From contig CACYDL010000273.1 in assembly GCA_902773195.1 (NCBI GenBank), positions 1 through 20,539 on the forward strand: a DNA stretch of 20,539 bases, written 5' to 3'. Of this stretch, positions 6,808 through 14,932 are shown piece after piece. Below the pieces are notes generated by a model that ran no database searches, was not told where the DNA came from, and saw only the letters and a program-made list of their open reading frames with translations. Source of the DNA: an uncultured Lachnospiraceae bacterium (GTDB taxonomy: Bacteria; Bacillota_A; Clostridia; Lachnospirales; Lachnospiraceae). Position 1 is the stretch's first letter; the number at the start of each line of letters is the position of its first letter. Made by a program: the position numbers and the translations under genes.

Positions 6808-6843
6808 AAAAAAGGCTCCAAATCACTTGTGATTCGGAGCCTT
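6808..6843 (-). terminator. Strong intrinsic terminator between rpmA and obgE
   Basis: On the minus strand AAGGCTCC pairs perfectly with GGAGCCTT (plus-strand arms 6836-6843 and 6812-6819). One mismatch and a further 6-bp stem (AATCAC/GTGATT) follow, and six Ts come directly after the stem (6808-6813, sharing two bases with it). It begins about nine bases after the rpmA stop. This is the clearest terminator in the window. Confidence 0.93.
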
Positions 6844-6851
6844 CCGGTTAC

Positions 6852-7145
6852 TTATTCAGCATCCTTCTCGACGAGCTCGATCGAGCACTGCTTGCGGTCT
6901 CTGCCGAGTCTGCTGTAACGGACAATTCCGTCTGCCTTTGCATAGAGCGTGTCGTCGCCGCCGATACCGACGTTCTCACCCGGATGGATGTGCGTTCCGC
7001 GCTGTCTGTAAAGGATGTTGCCCGCCTTGACGAACTGGCCGTCCGCTCTCTTGGCTCCGAGTCTCTTGGCTCTGGAATCGCGTCCGTTCTTCGTGGAACC
7101 GACACCCTTCTTGTGAGCGAAGAGCTGAAGATTCATATTCAGCAT
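6852..7145 (-). CDS. rpmA: 50S ribosomal protein L27 with cleavable N-terminal extension
   Basis: L27 sits near the peptidyl-transferase centre. This 97-residue form starts MLNMNLQLF before AHKKG. Firmicutes L27 is known to be made with such an extension, which the cysteine protease Prp removes so that the mature N-terminus (A10 onward) can reach the active site. The body shows [17 protein letters not shown] and [20 protein letters not shown] as expected. The gene for Prp is directly upstream with a 3-base gap. The gene is closed by a strong terminator. Confidence 0.98.
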   Translation of the reverse strand: MLNMNLQLFAHKKGVGSTKNGRDSRAKRLGAKRADGQFVKAGNILYRQRGTHIHPGENVGIGGDDTLYAKADGIVRYSRLGRDRKQCSIELVEKDAE

Positions 7146-7148
7146 GAC

Positions 7149-7478
7149 TTAATCCTCCTCAAATCTGACTTCCAGAAACGGCGAGCCTTCTGCGTCCGAG
7201 GTCTCCGCGATCATCCGGAGCCCCAGCAGCATGGATTCGAAAAGCACCGAACCCTCCGCCGACAGGCCCTTCGGGAACCGACAGTCCAGATATCCGCTCT
7301 CCGCGGAATCCTCGACCTCGTCTCCGGCAATCTGCGAGATGGAATTCACGCAGTTGATCATGAGGGCCGACGCGGCGGCGCAGACGATGTCCTGTCCTTC
7401 CTCCCCGCAGCCGGCGTGTCCTCTTCCGAGGAACCCCGTGACCTCACCGTTATTCCGAAATACTGTTACAATGATCAT
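7149..7478 (-). CDS. prp: Ribosomal-processing cysteine protease Prp
   Basis: Prp removes the N-terminal extension of L27, a step shown in Staphylococcus aureus and other Firmicutes. The 109-residue product has the catalytic pair H21 (GRGHAGCGEEGQD) and C33 (DIVCAAASAL), and the late segment GLRMIAE typical of the family. It lies between rplU (one base apart) and rpmA (three bases apart), the conserved order, and its substrate L27 carries the matching cleavage sequence. The Shine-Dalgarno is weak and lies in the rplU 3' end, so translation is probably coupled to rplU. Confidence 0.96.
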   Translation of the reverse strand: MIIVTVFRNNGEVTGFLGRGHAGCGEEGQDIVCAAASALMINCVNSISQIAGDEVEDSAESGYLDCRFPKGLSAEGSVLFESMLLGLRMIAETSDAEGSPFLEVRFEED

Positions 7479-7479
7479 A

Positions 7480-7785
7480 TCAGCCGTTGATCTTGCTGAT
7501 CTTAACTGCCGTAAAGTACTGTCTGTGACCGTTCTTCTTATGATAGCCGGTCTTCGGCTTGTACTTGTAGACGATCACCTTGCGCTCACGTCCGTTGCGG
7601 ATGACGTCCGCCTCGACCGTCGCGCCCTTGACATCATCGCCGCATCTGAACGCGTCTCCGCCGATCGCGAGAACCTGGTCAAACGTGACCTTTTCGCCTG
7701 CCTCAGCGTTGAGCTTCTCAACACGGATGATATCACCTTCAGAAACCTTGTACTGCTTTCCGCCGGTAGCAATCACTGCATACAT
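7480..7785 (-). CDS. rplU: 50S ribosomal protein L21
   Basis: L21 binds 23S rRNA in the large subunit. The 101-residue product has the full family profile: MYAVIATGGKQYKVSEGD at the start, then VLAIGG, and KPKTGYHKKNGHRQYFTAVKI at the end. AAAGGGAGGTG gives a strong ribosome-binding site. It is the first gene of the unit rplU-prp-rpmA and has its own promoter and a structured leader upstream. Confidence 0.98.
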   Translation of the reverse strand: MYAVIATGGKQYKVSEGDIIRVEKLNAEAGEKVTFDQVLAIGGDAFRCGDDVKGATVEADVIRNGRERKVIVYKYKPKTGYHKKNGHRQYFTAVKISKING

Positions 7786-7869
7786 GATTTACACCTCCCT
7801 TTCACAATACTCGCCGGATCCGGCGCCGCGCAAAAACGCGCAGACTTACAGCCTCTCCGTGCGGCACAC
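7786..7869 (-). promoter_or_regulatory. Structured 5' leader of rplU, candidate L21 leader
   Basis: Predicted transcription from near 7869 gives a leader of about 84 bases. It contains a CGCG/CGCG hairpin with a U-rich loop (7827-7840) and a perfect 14-bp palindrome able to fold (CGCCGGATCCGGCG, 7812-7825), ahead of the ribosome-binding site. Firmicutes rplU operons are known to carry a leader RNA of about this size for autoregulation. I infer the identity from position and size and cannot check it against the covariance model. Confidence 0.55.
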
Positions 7870-7875
7870 TAGAGA

Positions 7876-7904
7876 ATAATATCACAAACCGAGTTCTTCA
7901 TCAA
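7876..7904 (-). promoter_or_regulatory. Promoter of rplU-prp-rpmA, TTGATG-17-TATTAT
   Basis: On the minus strand a -35 TTGATG (7899-7904) and a -10 TATTAT (7876-7881) are separated by 17 bases. The -35 and spacer lie inside the last codons of rng and the -10 abuts its stop, so the ribosomal-protein unit can be transcribed independently of the long upstream gene series. Confidence 0.75.
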
Positions 7905-9030
7905 GTGGTTTTCTCACTTTCTGCCGGACGATTTCCATGATCCCCAGCGGCGTGATATCCACGGCCTCGGTGCGGATGTGATCCTTCTTCACGAGCTTCC
8001 TCATCGTCCCGAGAAGCTCGTTCCTGTGGTCCTCGCTGTCCAGGGAGATAAAATCCACGAGGATCATCCCGGACAGGTTCCGCAGGAACATCTGCGAGGC
8101 CACCGCCTCCGCCGCCTCGAGATTGATCTTCCGGTACGTCTCCTCGGGAATTCTTCCCTTGGAGCATTTCCCGGTGTTGACGTCGATGCTGACGAAGGCC
8201 TCGGTCTTCTCGATGACGAGATAGGCGCCGCTTTTCAGCCACACTCTCTTTGAGGACAGCTTCTCCAGATCCTCGGGGAGTCCGTAGAGCTGTGCCAGGC
8301 TCAGCGCCCGCGAGCCCTGCGTGAAAAGGATGCCGTCCGCCGGAAGGCCGGAGACCTTGCCCAGCTCCTCCGCGAAGGCAGGGATGTCGCTGAAGCAGCG
8401 GTCCGGCTTGCGGTAGGCGTCCCGGTACATCATCGCGTAAAACGGAAGGGGCCGGTACAGGACGTCCCCGCGGGAAGCCTTCCCGAATTTCTCTCTGACG
8501 GCCTTCATCGTCCCGGCCAGCGCCCGCACTTCCTCGAGAAATTCCGCCTTCGAGGCCTTGGTGAAGTTGGTCCGGACAAGAATCTGGACGTTTTCGTCAT
8601 CAAGCTCCGCTTCGCCGAGCCATTTTTCGGCGATCCCCCTCTGTTCCGCCGTCAGCTTCTTCGAGTAGGAAGGCTTTCCGGGGAAGGACGAGACGACGCA
8701 GCAGCGTCCGTCCAGATGGATGTTCGTCGTGACCACCGGCGCCTTCACGCCCGAGGCGTCCTTCGTGATCTGCACCATGAGGGGCTGCGATACCTGCACA
8801 TGCATGTGCTTTGCCAGAGGCAGAAACGCGAGGGTGCCCCCGATGTCCACAAAGGCGCCGCCGATGTTGGCGGAGACGGAATCCACGGTGCCGCGGTACA
8901 CGAAGCTCACGACGGAGGGCTCCTTCTCCCGGGTCACTCTCAGCCCGCAGAGGCGCATGTCGTCGTAGAAGGCGCAGGCGCATATCTTTTTCCCGTGAAA
9001 TGTCATTTCGGTCGCGATCAGATCCCGCAT
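7882..9030 (-). CDS. rng: Ribonuclease G/E family endoribonuclease, short form
   Basis: RNase E/G cuts single-stranded RNA and processes rRNA. This 382-residue protein has the S1-like region near 43-90 (YRGTVDSVSANIGGAFVDIG) and both metal-binding aspartates, D283 (FVSIDVNTGK) and D326 (MILVDFISL). Their spacing is 43 residues, as in E. coli RNase E (303 and 346). It ends soon after VRQKVRKPL and has no CPxC zinc-link or small domain, which normally hold the dimer together. The catalytic core is intact, so it is not an obvious pseudogene. AGGAAGG precedes the ATG. It follows the DUF2344 gene by 15 bases, and its 3' end holds the rplU promoter. Confidence 0.93.
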   Translation of the reverse strand: MRDLIATEMTFHGKKICACAFYDDMRLCGLRVTREKEPSVVSFVYRGTVDSVSANIGGAFVDIGGTLAFLPLAKHMHVQVSQPLMVQITKDASGVKAPVVTTNIHLDGRCCVVSSFPGKPSYSKKLTAEQRGIAEKWLGEAELDDENVQILVRTNFTKASKAEFLEEVRALAGTMKAVREKFGKASRGDVLYRPLPFYAMMYRDAYRKPDRCFSDIPAFAEELGKVSGLPADGILFTQGSRALSLAQLYGLPEDLEKLSSKRVWLKSGAYLVIEKTEAFVSIDVNTGKCSKGRIPEETYRKINLEAAEAVASQMFLRNLSGMILVDFISLDSEDHRNELLGTMRKLVKKDHIRTEAVDITPLGIMEIVRQKVRKPLDEELGL

Positions 9031-9045
9031 ACCATTTCCTTCCTG

Positions 9046-9861
9046 TCAGAACGGATCTCCGAGCTCAAGAAGCGTGTTCCCGTCCCCGTCGTAGAGCTCA
9101 AGCCGGACGGTCCTGAAGCCGCATGGGTCGAAGGGCACGCCCAGATACTCCGCGAAGGCCGACAGAACCGACGAAGGCTTCAGATTCTGGCTGCTCCCCT
9201 GGGCGCACACCAGGCGCACCGCCCTTTTCCCGGAAAATTCTTCCGAGGCCGGCAGCAGGCAGGAGGGCGCTTCGTGGGCCTCCGCCTCCGCGATCAGCGG
9301 ACGGATATTGACGTCCCGTTCGTCCTTCTTCGTCTTCTTCCGGAGAAGGATCTCCTCCCGGGAAAGGAAGTCCCGCAGGGCGTCCGACAGCCCGGGAATG
9401 CCGTATCCGGCGGCGAAGCTGTCCTTCAGCAGCAGCTCAAAGGAGGCGAAGCGGACCAGGGCCATCGCCTTGCTGCTCTTGATGAGGCCTACCCTGACGG
9501 CGGCATCCGCCCGGACACCCTCCGGCGCGGCGGCGTTGAAGAGTCTCACCAGCTCCTCCGGCGAAGGCGGATCCGGCAGGGCGTCGTTGTCGATTCCCAG
9601 ATCCGTGAGACGGTAGAGCTCCTGCTCCGACATCTCGTGACGGTCCCTGTAGGCGAAGTCCACGTCGGCGTAGTCCCCCGTCGTCTCCTCCCCCACGCCC
9701 AGAGGCGCCGCGAAGCTCAGCATCATATGGGGATTGAAGCCGGCGGAATAGATGACGGAAAGACCGCTCTTCTTCAGTATTTTCTGGAAGGTTCTCATAA
9801 AATCCAGGTGCCCGACATAGCGGATCGGCCCTGTCTTTGAAAACCGGATTCGTATTTTCAT
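9046..9861 (-). CDS. DUF2344 (TIGR03936-type) radical-SAM-linked protein
   Basis: The 271-residue product starts MKIRIRFSKTGPIRYVGHLD and has SAGFNPHMMLSFAAPLGVG (about 39-57), the recognisable signature of the DUF2344/TIGR03936 family. Its biochemical role is not established. Members occur beside, or fused to, a B12-binding-type radical SAM protein, and that is the case here: the radical-SAM gene ends six bases upstream. The pair lies just before rng and the rplU unit, which suggests an RNA or ribosome connection, but that is inference only. Confidence 0.88.
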   Translation of the reverse strand: MKIRIRFSKTGPIRYVGHLDFMRTFQKILKKSGLSVIYSAGFNPHMMLSFAAPLGVGEETTGDYADVDFAYRDRHEMSEQELYRLTDLGIDNDALPDPPSPEELVRLFNAAAPEGVRADAAVRVGLIKSSKAMALVRFASFELLLKDSFAAGYGIPGLSDALRDFLSREEILLRKKTKKDERDVNIRPLIAEAEAHEAPSCLLPASEEFSGKRAVRLVCAQGSSQNLKPSSVLSAFAEYLGVPFDPCGFRTVRLELYDGDGNTLLELGDPF

Positions 9862-9867
9862 CCTCTG

Positions 9868-11742
9868 TCACCCGTTCCTGTCCTCGAAGCAGACGCCGCA
9901 GCCGGCCTGTCTTGAGCCGCAGCCGGAGCAGGACTGCCGGCAGTTCGGGGTCACCTCTCCCTTTCCGATGGCTGTTTTCCATTCCCTGAGGAGGAAGCTT
10001 CTGCTCACCTTGGCGTCGATAAAGTCCCAGGGGAAGATTTCGTCCTCCCTCCGCTGTCGTTTGGTGTAGAATCCGACGTCTACGCCGGTCTCCGCAAAGG
10101 CCTCCTTCCAGATCCCGTAATTGAAGAAGTCCGTCCAGGAATCAAAGACAGCCCCGCGCCGGTAGGCACACTCGATGACGTCGGCCACCCGGCGGTCGCC
10201 GCGGGCAAAGACGCCCTCGAGCTCCGTGCCGTCCGCCTCGTGCCACTTGTAGTGGATCCTCTTCTGGTTTTTCATCTGCCGGATCTCGTCCCGCACCGTG
10301 TGGGCGAAATCGATATATTCCGAGGGATCGTACATTCGCGCCCACTGGAACGGCGTGAAGGGCTTCGGCACGAAGAAGGAGGTGCTCACCGTGATGTCGA
10401 TGGCACCGTGCCGTTCTTCCTTAGGGATCTCGTCATAGTAGACCTCGCATACCTTCTGGGCGAGATGGGCGATCCCCTTGCGGTCCTCCTCCGTCTCCTC
10501 CGGAAGCCCCAGCATGAAGTAGAACTTCACCTTGTCCCAGCCGCCGTGAAAGGCGGAGGACGCCCCCGTGAGAATGTTCTCCTCCGTGATTCCCTTGTTG
10601 ATGATGTCGCGCATCCTCTGGGTTCCCGCCTCCGGGGCGAAGGTCAGGGAGCTTTTCCGGATGTCCTGCACCTTGCTCATGACGTCCAGGGAGAAGTTGT
10701 CGATGCGGAGGGACGGCAGGGAGATGTTCACATGCTCCTTCTGGAAGGTGTCGATCAGCCAGTTCAGCAGCTCCGGCAGGAAGCGGTAGTCGCTGGAGCT
10801 GAGGGAGCTCAGCGAGATTTCCTCGTAGCCGGAGTCCTCCAGCATCTTCTCCGCGTAGCGCTTCAGGGTCTCCAGGCTCCTCTCCCGGAGGGGCCGGTAG
10901 ATCATTCCCGCCTGGCAGAAGCGGCAGCCTCTGATGCAGCCTCTCTGAATCTCCAGGACGACCCTGTCCTGGGTGGGTCTGATATAGGGAACGATGGGCT
11001 TCTCCGGATAGGGGGCCCCGTCGAGATCGGTGCAGATCTGCCGCTCGATGGTGCGGGGAAGATCGGAAAAAAGGGGCTCGAAGGAGGCGATGGTCCCGTC
11101 CGGGAGATATTTCGTCTCGTAGAGCCCCGGCGCGTAGATGCCGGGGATCCTGCCGGCCGCGTGAAGGAACTCCGCGCGGCTTCTGCCCTCCCGCTTCATC
11201 CTGGCCCGGAGATCCACGACCTCGTCCATGACCGTCTCCGACTCCCCGACGTAAAAAAGGTCGAAGAAGGGGGCGATGGGCTCCGGATTGTAGGCGCAGG
11301 GTCCTCCGCCCATGACGACAGGATCCTCTTCTGTCCGGTTTTCCGCCCTCAGCGGAATCATGGAGAGGTCAAGGATCTGAAGGACGTTGGTATAGCACAG
11401 TTCGTACTGCAGCGTGATGCCCAGGATATCGAATTCCCTGACGGGATCCTGCGACTCAAGCGCGAAAAGCGGGATTTTCTCCCGCTTCATCACCTCGGAA
11501 AGATCCGGCCAGGGCGAGTAGACTCTCTCGCACCAGGTATCGGACCTCCTGTTGAGCTGCTCGTAGATGATCTGGATGCCCAGATGGGACATGCCGATCT
11601 CATAGACGTCCGGAAAACACATGGCAAACCGGATCAGGACTTCGTCCCGGTTCTTCACGACGCTGTTCTGTTCGTTGCCGATATAGCGGGCCGGCTTCTC
11701 CACGCCAAGGAGAATCCGGTCCGGAAGACAGGGTTCCTGCAT
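9868..11742 (-). CDS. B12-binding-type radical SAM protein, TIGR03960 family
   Basis: The 624-residue protein has an N-terminal region resembling B12-binding radical SAM enzymes (DVYEIGMSHLGIQIIYEQLN, about 45-64). The radical SAM cluster motif CxxxCxxC follows at C269, C273 and C276 (RGCIRGCRFCQAG). A late cysteine cluster (QSCSGCGSRQAGCGVC, about 603-618) may hold a second iron-sulfur or metal site. The reaction and substrate are unknown. It is paired with the DUF2344 gene in a known clostridial arrangement. It starts three bases after the hisIE fusion gene, with AAGGTGA as the ribosome-binding site. Confidence 0.9.
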   Translation of the reverse strand: MQEPCLPDRILLGVEKPARYIGNEQNSVVKNRDEVLIRFAMCFPDVYEIGMSHLGIQIIYEQLNRRSDTWCERVYSPWPDLSEVMKREKIPLFALESQDPVREFDILGITLQYELCYTNVLQILDLSMIPLRAENRTEEDPVVMGGGPCAYNPEPIAPFFDLFYVGESETVMDEVVDLRARMKREGRSRAEFLHAAGRIPGIYAPGLYETKYLPDGTIASFEPLFSDLPRTIERQICTDLDGAPYPEKPIVPYIRPTQDRVVLEIQRGCIRGCRFCQAGMIYRPLRERSLETLKRYAEKMLEDSGYEEISLSSLSSSDYRFLPELLNWLIDTFQKEHVNISLPSLRIDNFSLDVMSKVQDIRKSSLTFAPEAGTQRMRDIINKGITEENILTGASSAFHGGWDKVKFYFMLGLPEETEEDRKGIAHLAQKVCEVYYDEIPKEERHGAIDITVSTSFFVPKPFTPFQWARMYDPSEYIDFAHTVRDEIRQMKNQKRIHYKWHEADGTELEGVFARGDRRVADVIECAYRRGAVFDSWTDFFNYGIWKEAFAETGVDVGFYTKRQRREDEIFPWDFIDAKVSRSFLLREWKTAIGKGEVTPNCRQSCSGCGSRQAGCGVCFEDRNG

Positions 11743-11745
11743 GCT

Positions 11746-13029
11746 TCACCTTCGGGCGAGTTCCTCCGTGATCTCTTCCCAGGTCACTCCCTTTTCCGCC
11801 ATGAGGACCATCAGATGATAGAGATAATCGGAGATCTCGTACTTGATTTCTTCAGGATTCGGGTTTTTCGCAGCAATGATGATCTCGGTGTTCTCTTCCC
11901 CGACCTTCTTCAGGATCTTGTCGATGCCCTTGTCGAAGAGATAATTGGTGTAGGAGCCTTCCTTGGGATGCTCCCGGCGGTCGAGAATCACATTCATCAC
12001 CTTCTCAAAGACGCGGTAGGGATTCGTCTCCGCGGCCTCGCTCCGGCACAGGGGCGTATAGAAGCAGCTTCTATTGCCGGTGTGGCACGCGGCGCCGACC
12101 TGGACCACCTTCGCCAGCAGCGTATCCCTGTCGCAGTCGACGGCGAGGGATCTCACGTACTGGAAATGGCCCGACGTGCCGCCCTTGAGCCACAGCTCCC
12201 GGCGGCTCCGGGAGTAGTAATTCATCCGGCCTGTCGCCAGCGTTTTTTCAAAGCTCTCCTCGTTCATCCAGGCCATCATGAGCACCTCGTCGGTGGCCGC
12301 ATCCTGGACGATGCAGGGAACCAGCCCCGCCTCGTTCTTCCTGAACTCGCTCCAGGGAACGGCGGACTCCAGATTGGTCATGGCGACGCCTTCCCGGCGC
12401 AGAAAGCCCTTCACCTCGTCGAGGTCCGTCTCCCGGCTGCTCACATAGCTCCCGGAGACGCCGCTGATGCCTCTCCCGAGGACCGGAGCGAGGTCGTCCC
12501 GGCCGAGGTGGTTGCTGTGGAGGATGACGGGAAGCTCCGTCACGCCCTCCATATCCGATCCGTCTCCGGAGAGCAGCACCACTCTTCCGGCGTATTGAAC
12601 AATGACGTCCCTGTTCCTTTCAAATTCCTCCGCGTCGGAGACACAGACGGCGATGCGGTCCTTTCCGAACCGCTTCGAGACCTCCTCCATCATCTCCAGG
12701 TTGGAGTCCTTCGAGCCGTTCAGGACGGCCTCCTGGCAGCCGGCGTACAGGATCTTCTTCACGTCCTCGGGGCGGCGGATATTGCCCGCGGCCGCCACCG
12801 GCACCAGGGAGGCGCGGCAGATCTCACGCAGGCAGTCGATGGCCCGGTCGTGTTCCCCGTCGGTGTTGGAGAAGTCGAAGACCAGGATCCGGTCCGCGCC
12901 GTTTCCGCAGTAGAACGAGGCGAGTCCGGCCGGATCTCCCGGCCCGAAAAGATTTTTCTGCCCGAAGCCCGTCACGGCGCTTCCGTTCATGAGATAGATG
13001 CAGGGGACCAGTTCATGCTTCACAGTCAT
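11746..13029 (-). CDS. hisIE: HisF-like domain fused to HisI-HisE (PRA-CH / PRA-PH)
   Basis: Three parts can be seen. Residues 1-215 resemble the HisA/HisF barrel ([28 protein letters not shown]; a second half with LLSGDGS). The aspartates that act as acid and base in HisF are replaced, by Y12 at the first site and apparently S131 at the second. Residues 222-326 are HisI, phosphoribosyl-AMP cyclohydrolase, with GGTSGHFQ and zinc cysteines C299, C315 and C322 (CHTGNRSC). Residues 336-425 are HisE, phosphoribosyl-ATP pyrophosphatase, with [14 protein letters not shown] and [10 protein letters not shown]. HisIE therefore looks active and carries out steps two and three of histidine synthesis; the first domain is probably non-catalytic. 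The ATG overlaps the hisB stop (ATGA). No separate hisF, hisA, hisH or hisC is in the window. Confidence 0.92.
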   Translation of the reverse strand: MTVKHELVPCIYLMNGSAVTGFGQKNLFGPGDPAGLASFYCGNGADRILVFDFSNTDGEHDRAIDCLREICRASLVPVAAAGNIRRPEDVKKILYAGCQEAVLNGSKDSNLEMMEEVSKRFGKDRIAVCVSDAEEFERNRDVIVQYAGRVVLLSGDGSDMEGVTELPVILHSNHLGRDDLAPVLGRGISGVSGSYVSSRETDLDEVKGFLRREGVAMTNLESAVPWSEFRKNEAGLVPCIVQDAATDEVLMMAWMNEESFEKTLATGRMNYYSRSRRELWLKGGTSGHFQYVRSLAVDCDRDTLLAKVVQVGAACHTGNRSCFYTPLCRSEAAETNPYRVFEKVMNVILDRREHPKEGSYTNYLFDKGIDKILKKVGEENTEIIIAAKNPNPEEIKYEISDYLYHLMVLMAEKGVTWEEITEELARR

Positions 13030-13622
13030 CCCAGACTTCCTTTCGTTGAGAGCACATCCTCGATCCTGGGGTCGAAGGAAACAGCCATATCGAGCGCCTT
13101 GCCGAAGGCCTTGAACGACGCCTCGGCGATGTGGTGATTGTTATCCCCGGCGAGAAGGCGGAGGTGGAGGTTCATCGCCGCGTTGGACGCGACGGCGAGG
13201 AAAAACTCGCGGAACGTCTCCGTCTCGAAGCCGCCGATCCGCTCGACGGTGAAATCCACGTCCCCGGCGTAGCAGGCGCGTCCGCACAAATCCAGCGCGC
13301 AGAGCACCAGCGTCTCGTCCATGGGAAGGGCAAAGCTTCCGTAGCGCCGGATGCCCTTTTTGCCGCCGGCCGCCTCCGCGATCGCCTGTCCCAGCACGAT
13401 GCCGGTATCCTCGACGGTGTGGTGGCTGTCGACATGGAGATCGCCCGTCACCTTCACGGTGAGATCAAAGAAGCCGTGGCGGGCAAAGGCCGAGAGCATG
13501 TGGTCGAAGAAGCCGATCCCCGTGGAAATGTCGTAATCGCCCCGTCCGTCAAGATCAATGGATACAAATACGTCCGTTTCAGCCGTCACGCGGTGAATTT
13601 CCGCTTTTCTCCCTTCACTCAT
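13026..13622 (-). CDS. hisB: Imidazoleglycerol-phosphate dehydratase
   Basis: HisB dehydrates imidazoleglycerol phosphate in histidine synthesis. The 198-residue protein is the single-function form without the phosphatase domain. Both metal-binding motifs are present: HHTVED at 67-72 and the second copy [10 protein letters not shown] starting at 162. The start overlaps the hisD stop by ATGA and has AGGAG upstream; the stop overlaps the hisIE start, so the three genes are probably translated as a coupled set. Confidence 0.98.
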   Translation of the reverse strand: MSEGRKAEIHRVTAETDVFVSIDLDGRGDYDISTGIGFFDHMLSAFARHGFFDLTVKVTGDLHVDSHHTVEDTGIVLGQAIAEAAGGKKGIRRYGSFALPMDETLVLCALDLCGRACYAGDVDFTVERIGGFETETFREFFLAVASNAAMNLHLRLLAGDNNHHIAEASFKAFGKALDMAVSFDPRIEDVLSTKGSLG

Positions 13623-14929
13623 GTCTCTCCTGTCTCCTCTTCCCCGAACCGTACCCCGACGGAATTCGCGTGCGCGGTCAGACGTTCGGCCTTTGCGAAT
13701 TTCATGATATCTCCGTAAAGCGCCTCCAGCGCCTCCTTCGAGCTGTAGATGATGCTGGTCTTCTTGATGAAGTCGTCGACGGACAGGGCGGAGAAGAACC
13801 GGGCGGTCCCGTTGGTGGGCAGCACATGGTTCGGCCCCGCGAAATAGTCGCCCAGGGGTTCGGAGGAGAAGGGTCCCACGAAGATCGCGCCGGCGTTGCG
13901 GATCCTCGTCATCATGAGGAAGGGCTCCTCCGTGACGATCTCCAGATGCTCCGGGGCGATTTCATTCACCGCGGCCACCGCCTCCTCCACGGTATCCGCC
14001 ACCAGGATGTGCCCGAAGCGGTCCAGCGATTTGCGGATGATCTCCCGCCTTGAGAGTACCTCAAGGAAGCGGTCGGTCTCCGCGCTGACTTTCTCCGCCA
14101 GCTCCATGTCGGTGGTGACCAGAATCGCGGAGGCCATCTCGTCGTGCTCGGCCTGTGACAGAAGATCCGCCGCGACGCAGCGGGCGTCCGCGGTCCCGTC
14201 CGCGAGAATCGTGATCTCGGAGGGGCCGGCCACGGAGTCGATGGACACATGGCCGTACACGGCCCTCTTCGCCAGCGCCACGTAGATATTGCCGGGTCCC
14301 GTGATTTTGTCCACCCGGGGAATGCTCTCCGTACCGTAGGCCATGGCGGCGACCGCCTGGGCCCCGCCTGCCTTGAAGATGTCGTCGGCGCCGGCCTCAC
14401 AGGCGGCCACGAGAGTCGTCGGCTCGACCTTCCCGTCTCTTCCGGGAGGCGTGCACATGATGATCCGGCCGACGCCGGCCGTCTTCGCCGGGACGATGTT
14501 CATCAGAACCGACGAGGGATAGGCGGCCTTTCCGCCGGGGACGTAGACGCCCACCTTCTCGAGGGGCGTCACGCGCTGTCCCAGAACCATCCCGTTGTCC
14601 TCTGTCATGAACCAGCTCTTCTGCTTCTGCTGCTCATGGAAGGCGCGGATCCTTTCGAGAGCCCGGCGGATAATCCCGATCAGCGCCGGGTCCACGAGGG
14701 CGTAGGCCTCCTTCTTTTCCTCCTCGGTGACGCGGACGCTCCCGGCGTCCAGCTTCACGTGGTCGAAGCGTTCCTCGTATCCGAAAAGCGCCTCGTCTCC
14801 GCCCGTTCTGACCGCCTCGATGATCCCCGCGACGGTTTTCTCCTCCTCCGGGTAGCTGTCGGTGCTTCTCTTCAGCAGATTCTTCTGCATCGTTCCGAAG
14901 GATTCCTTCGTGAGTCTGTCAATCTTCAT
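13619..14929 (-). CDS. hisD: Histidinol dehydrogenase
   Basis: HisD oxidises L-histidinol to histidine in two NAD-dependent steps. The 436-residue product has the usual length and all expected catalytic and zinc residues: Q259 and H262 (SQAEHDE), E327-H328 (PEHLEI), D361 (GDYFAGPNHVLPT) and H420 (TAHANSV). The segment GPSEITILADG is also diagnostic. It follows hisG by three bases, with GGAGG slightly far (11 bases) from the ATG. Confidence 0.98.
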   Translation of the reverse strand: MKIDRLTKESFGTMQKNLLKRSTDSYPEEEKTVAGIIEAVRTGGDEALFGYEERFDHVKLDAGSVRVTEEEKKEAYALVDPALIGIIRRALERIRAFHEQQKQKSWFMTEDNGMVLGQRVTPLEKVGVYVPGGKAAYPSSVLMNIVPAKTAGVGRIIMCTPPGRDGKVEPTTLVAACEAGADDIFKAGGAQAVAAMAYGTESIPRVDKITGPGNIYVALAKRAVYGHVSIDSVAGPSEITILADGTADARCVAADLLSQAEHDEMASAILVTTDMELAEKVSAETDRFLEVLSRREIIRKSLDRFGHILVADTVEEAVAAVNEIAPEHLEIVTEEPFLMMTRIRNAGAIFVGPFSSEPLGDYFAGPNHVLPTNGTARFFSALSVDDFIKKTSIIYSSKEALEALYGDIMKFAKAERLTAHANSVGVRFGEEETGET

Positions 14930-14932
14930 AGA

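Noticed and set aside
10240..13137. Very long plus-strand open frame (965 codons) opposite hisIE and the radical-SAM gene
   Set aside because: It is antisense to two well-recognised genes and has no recognisable domain. GC-rich third positions make long antisense frames common.
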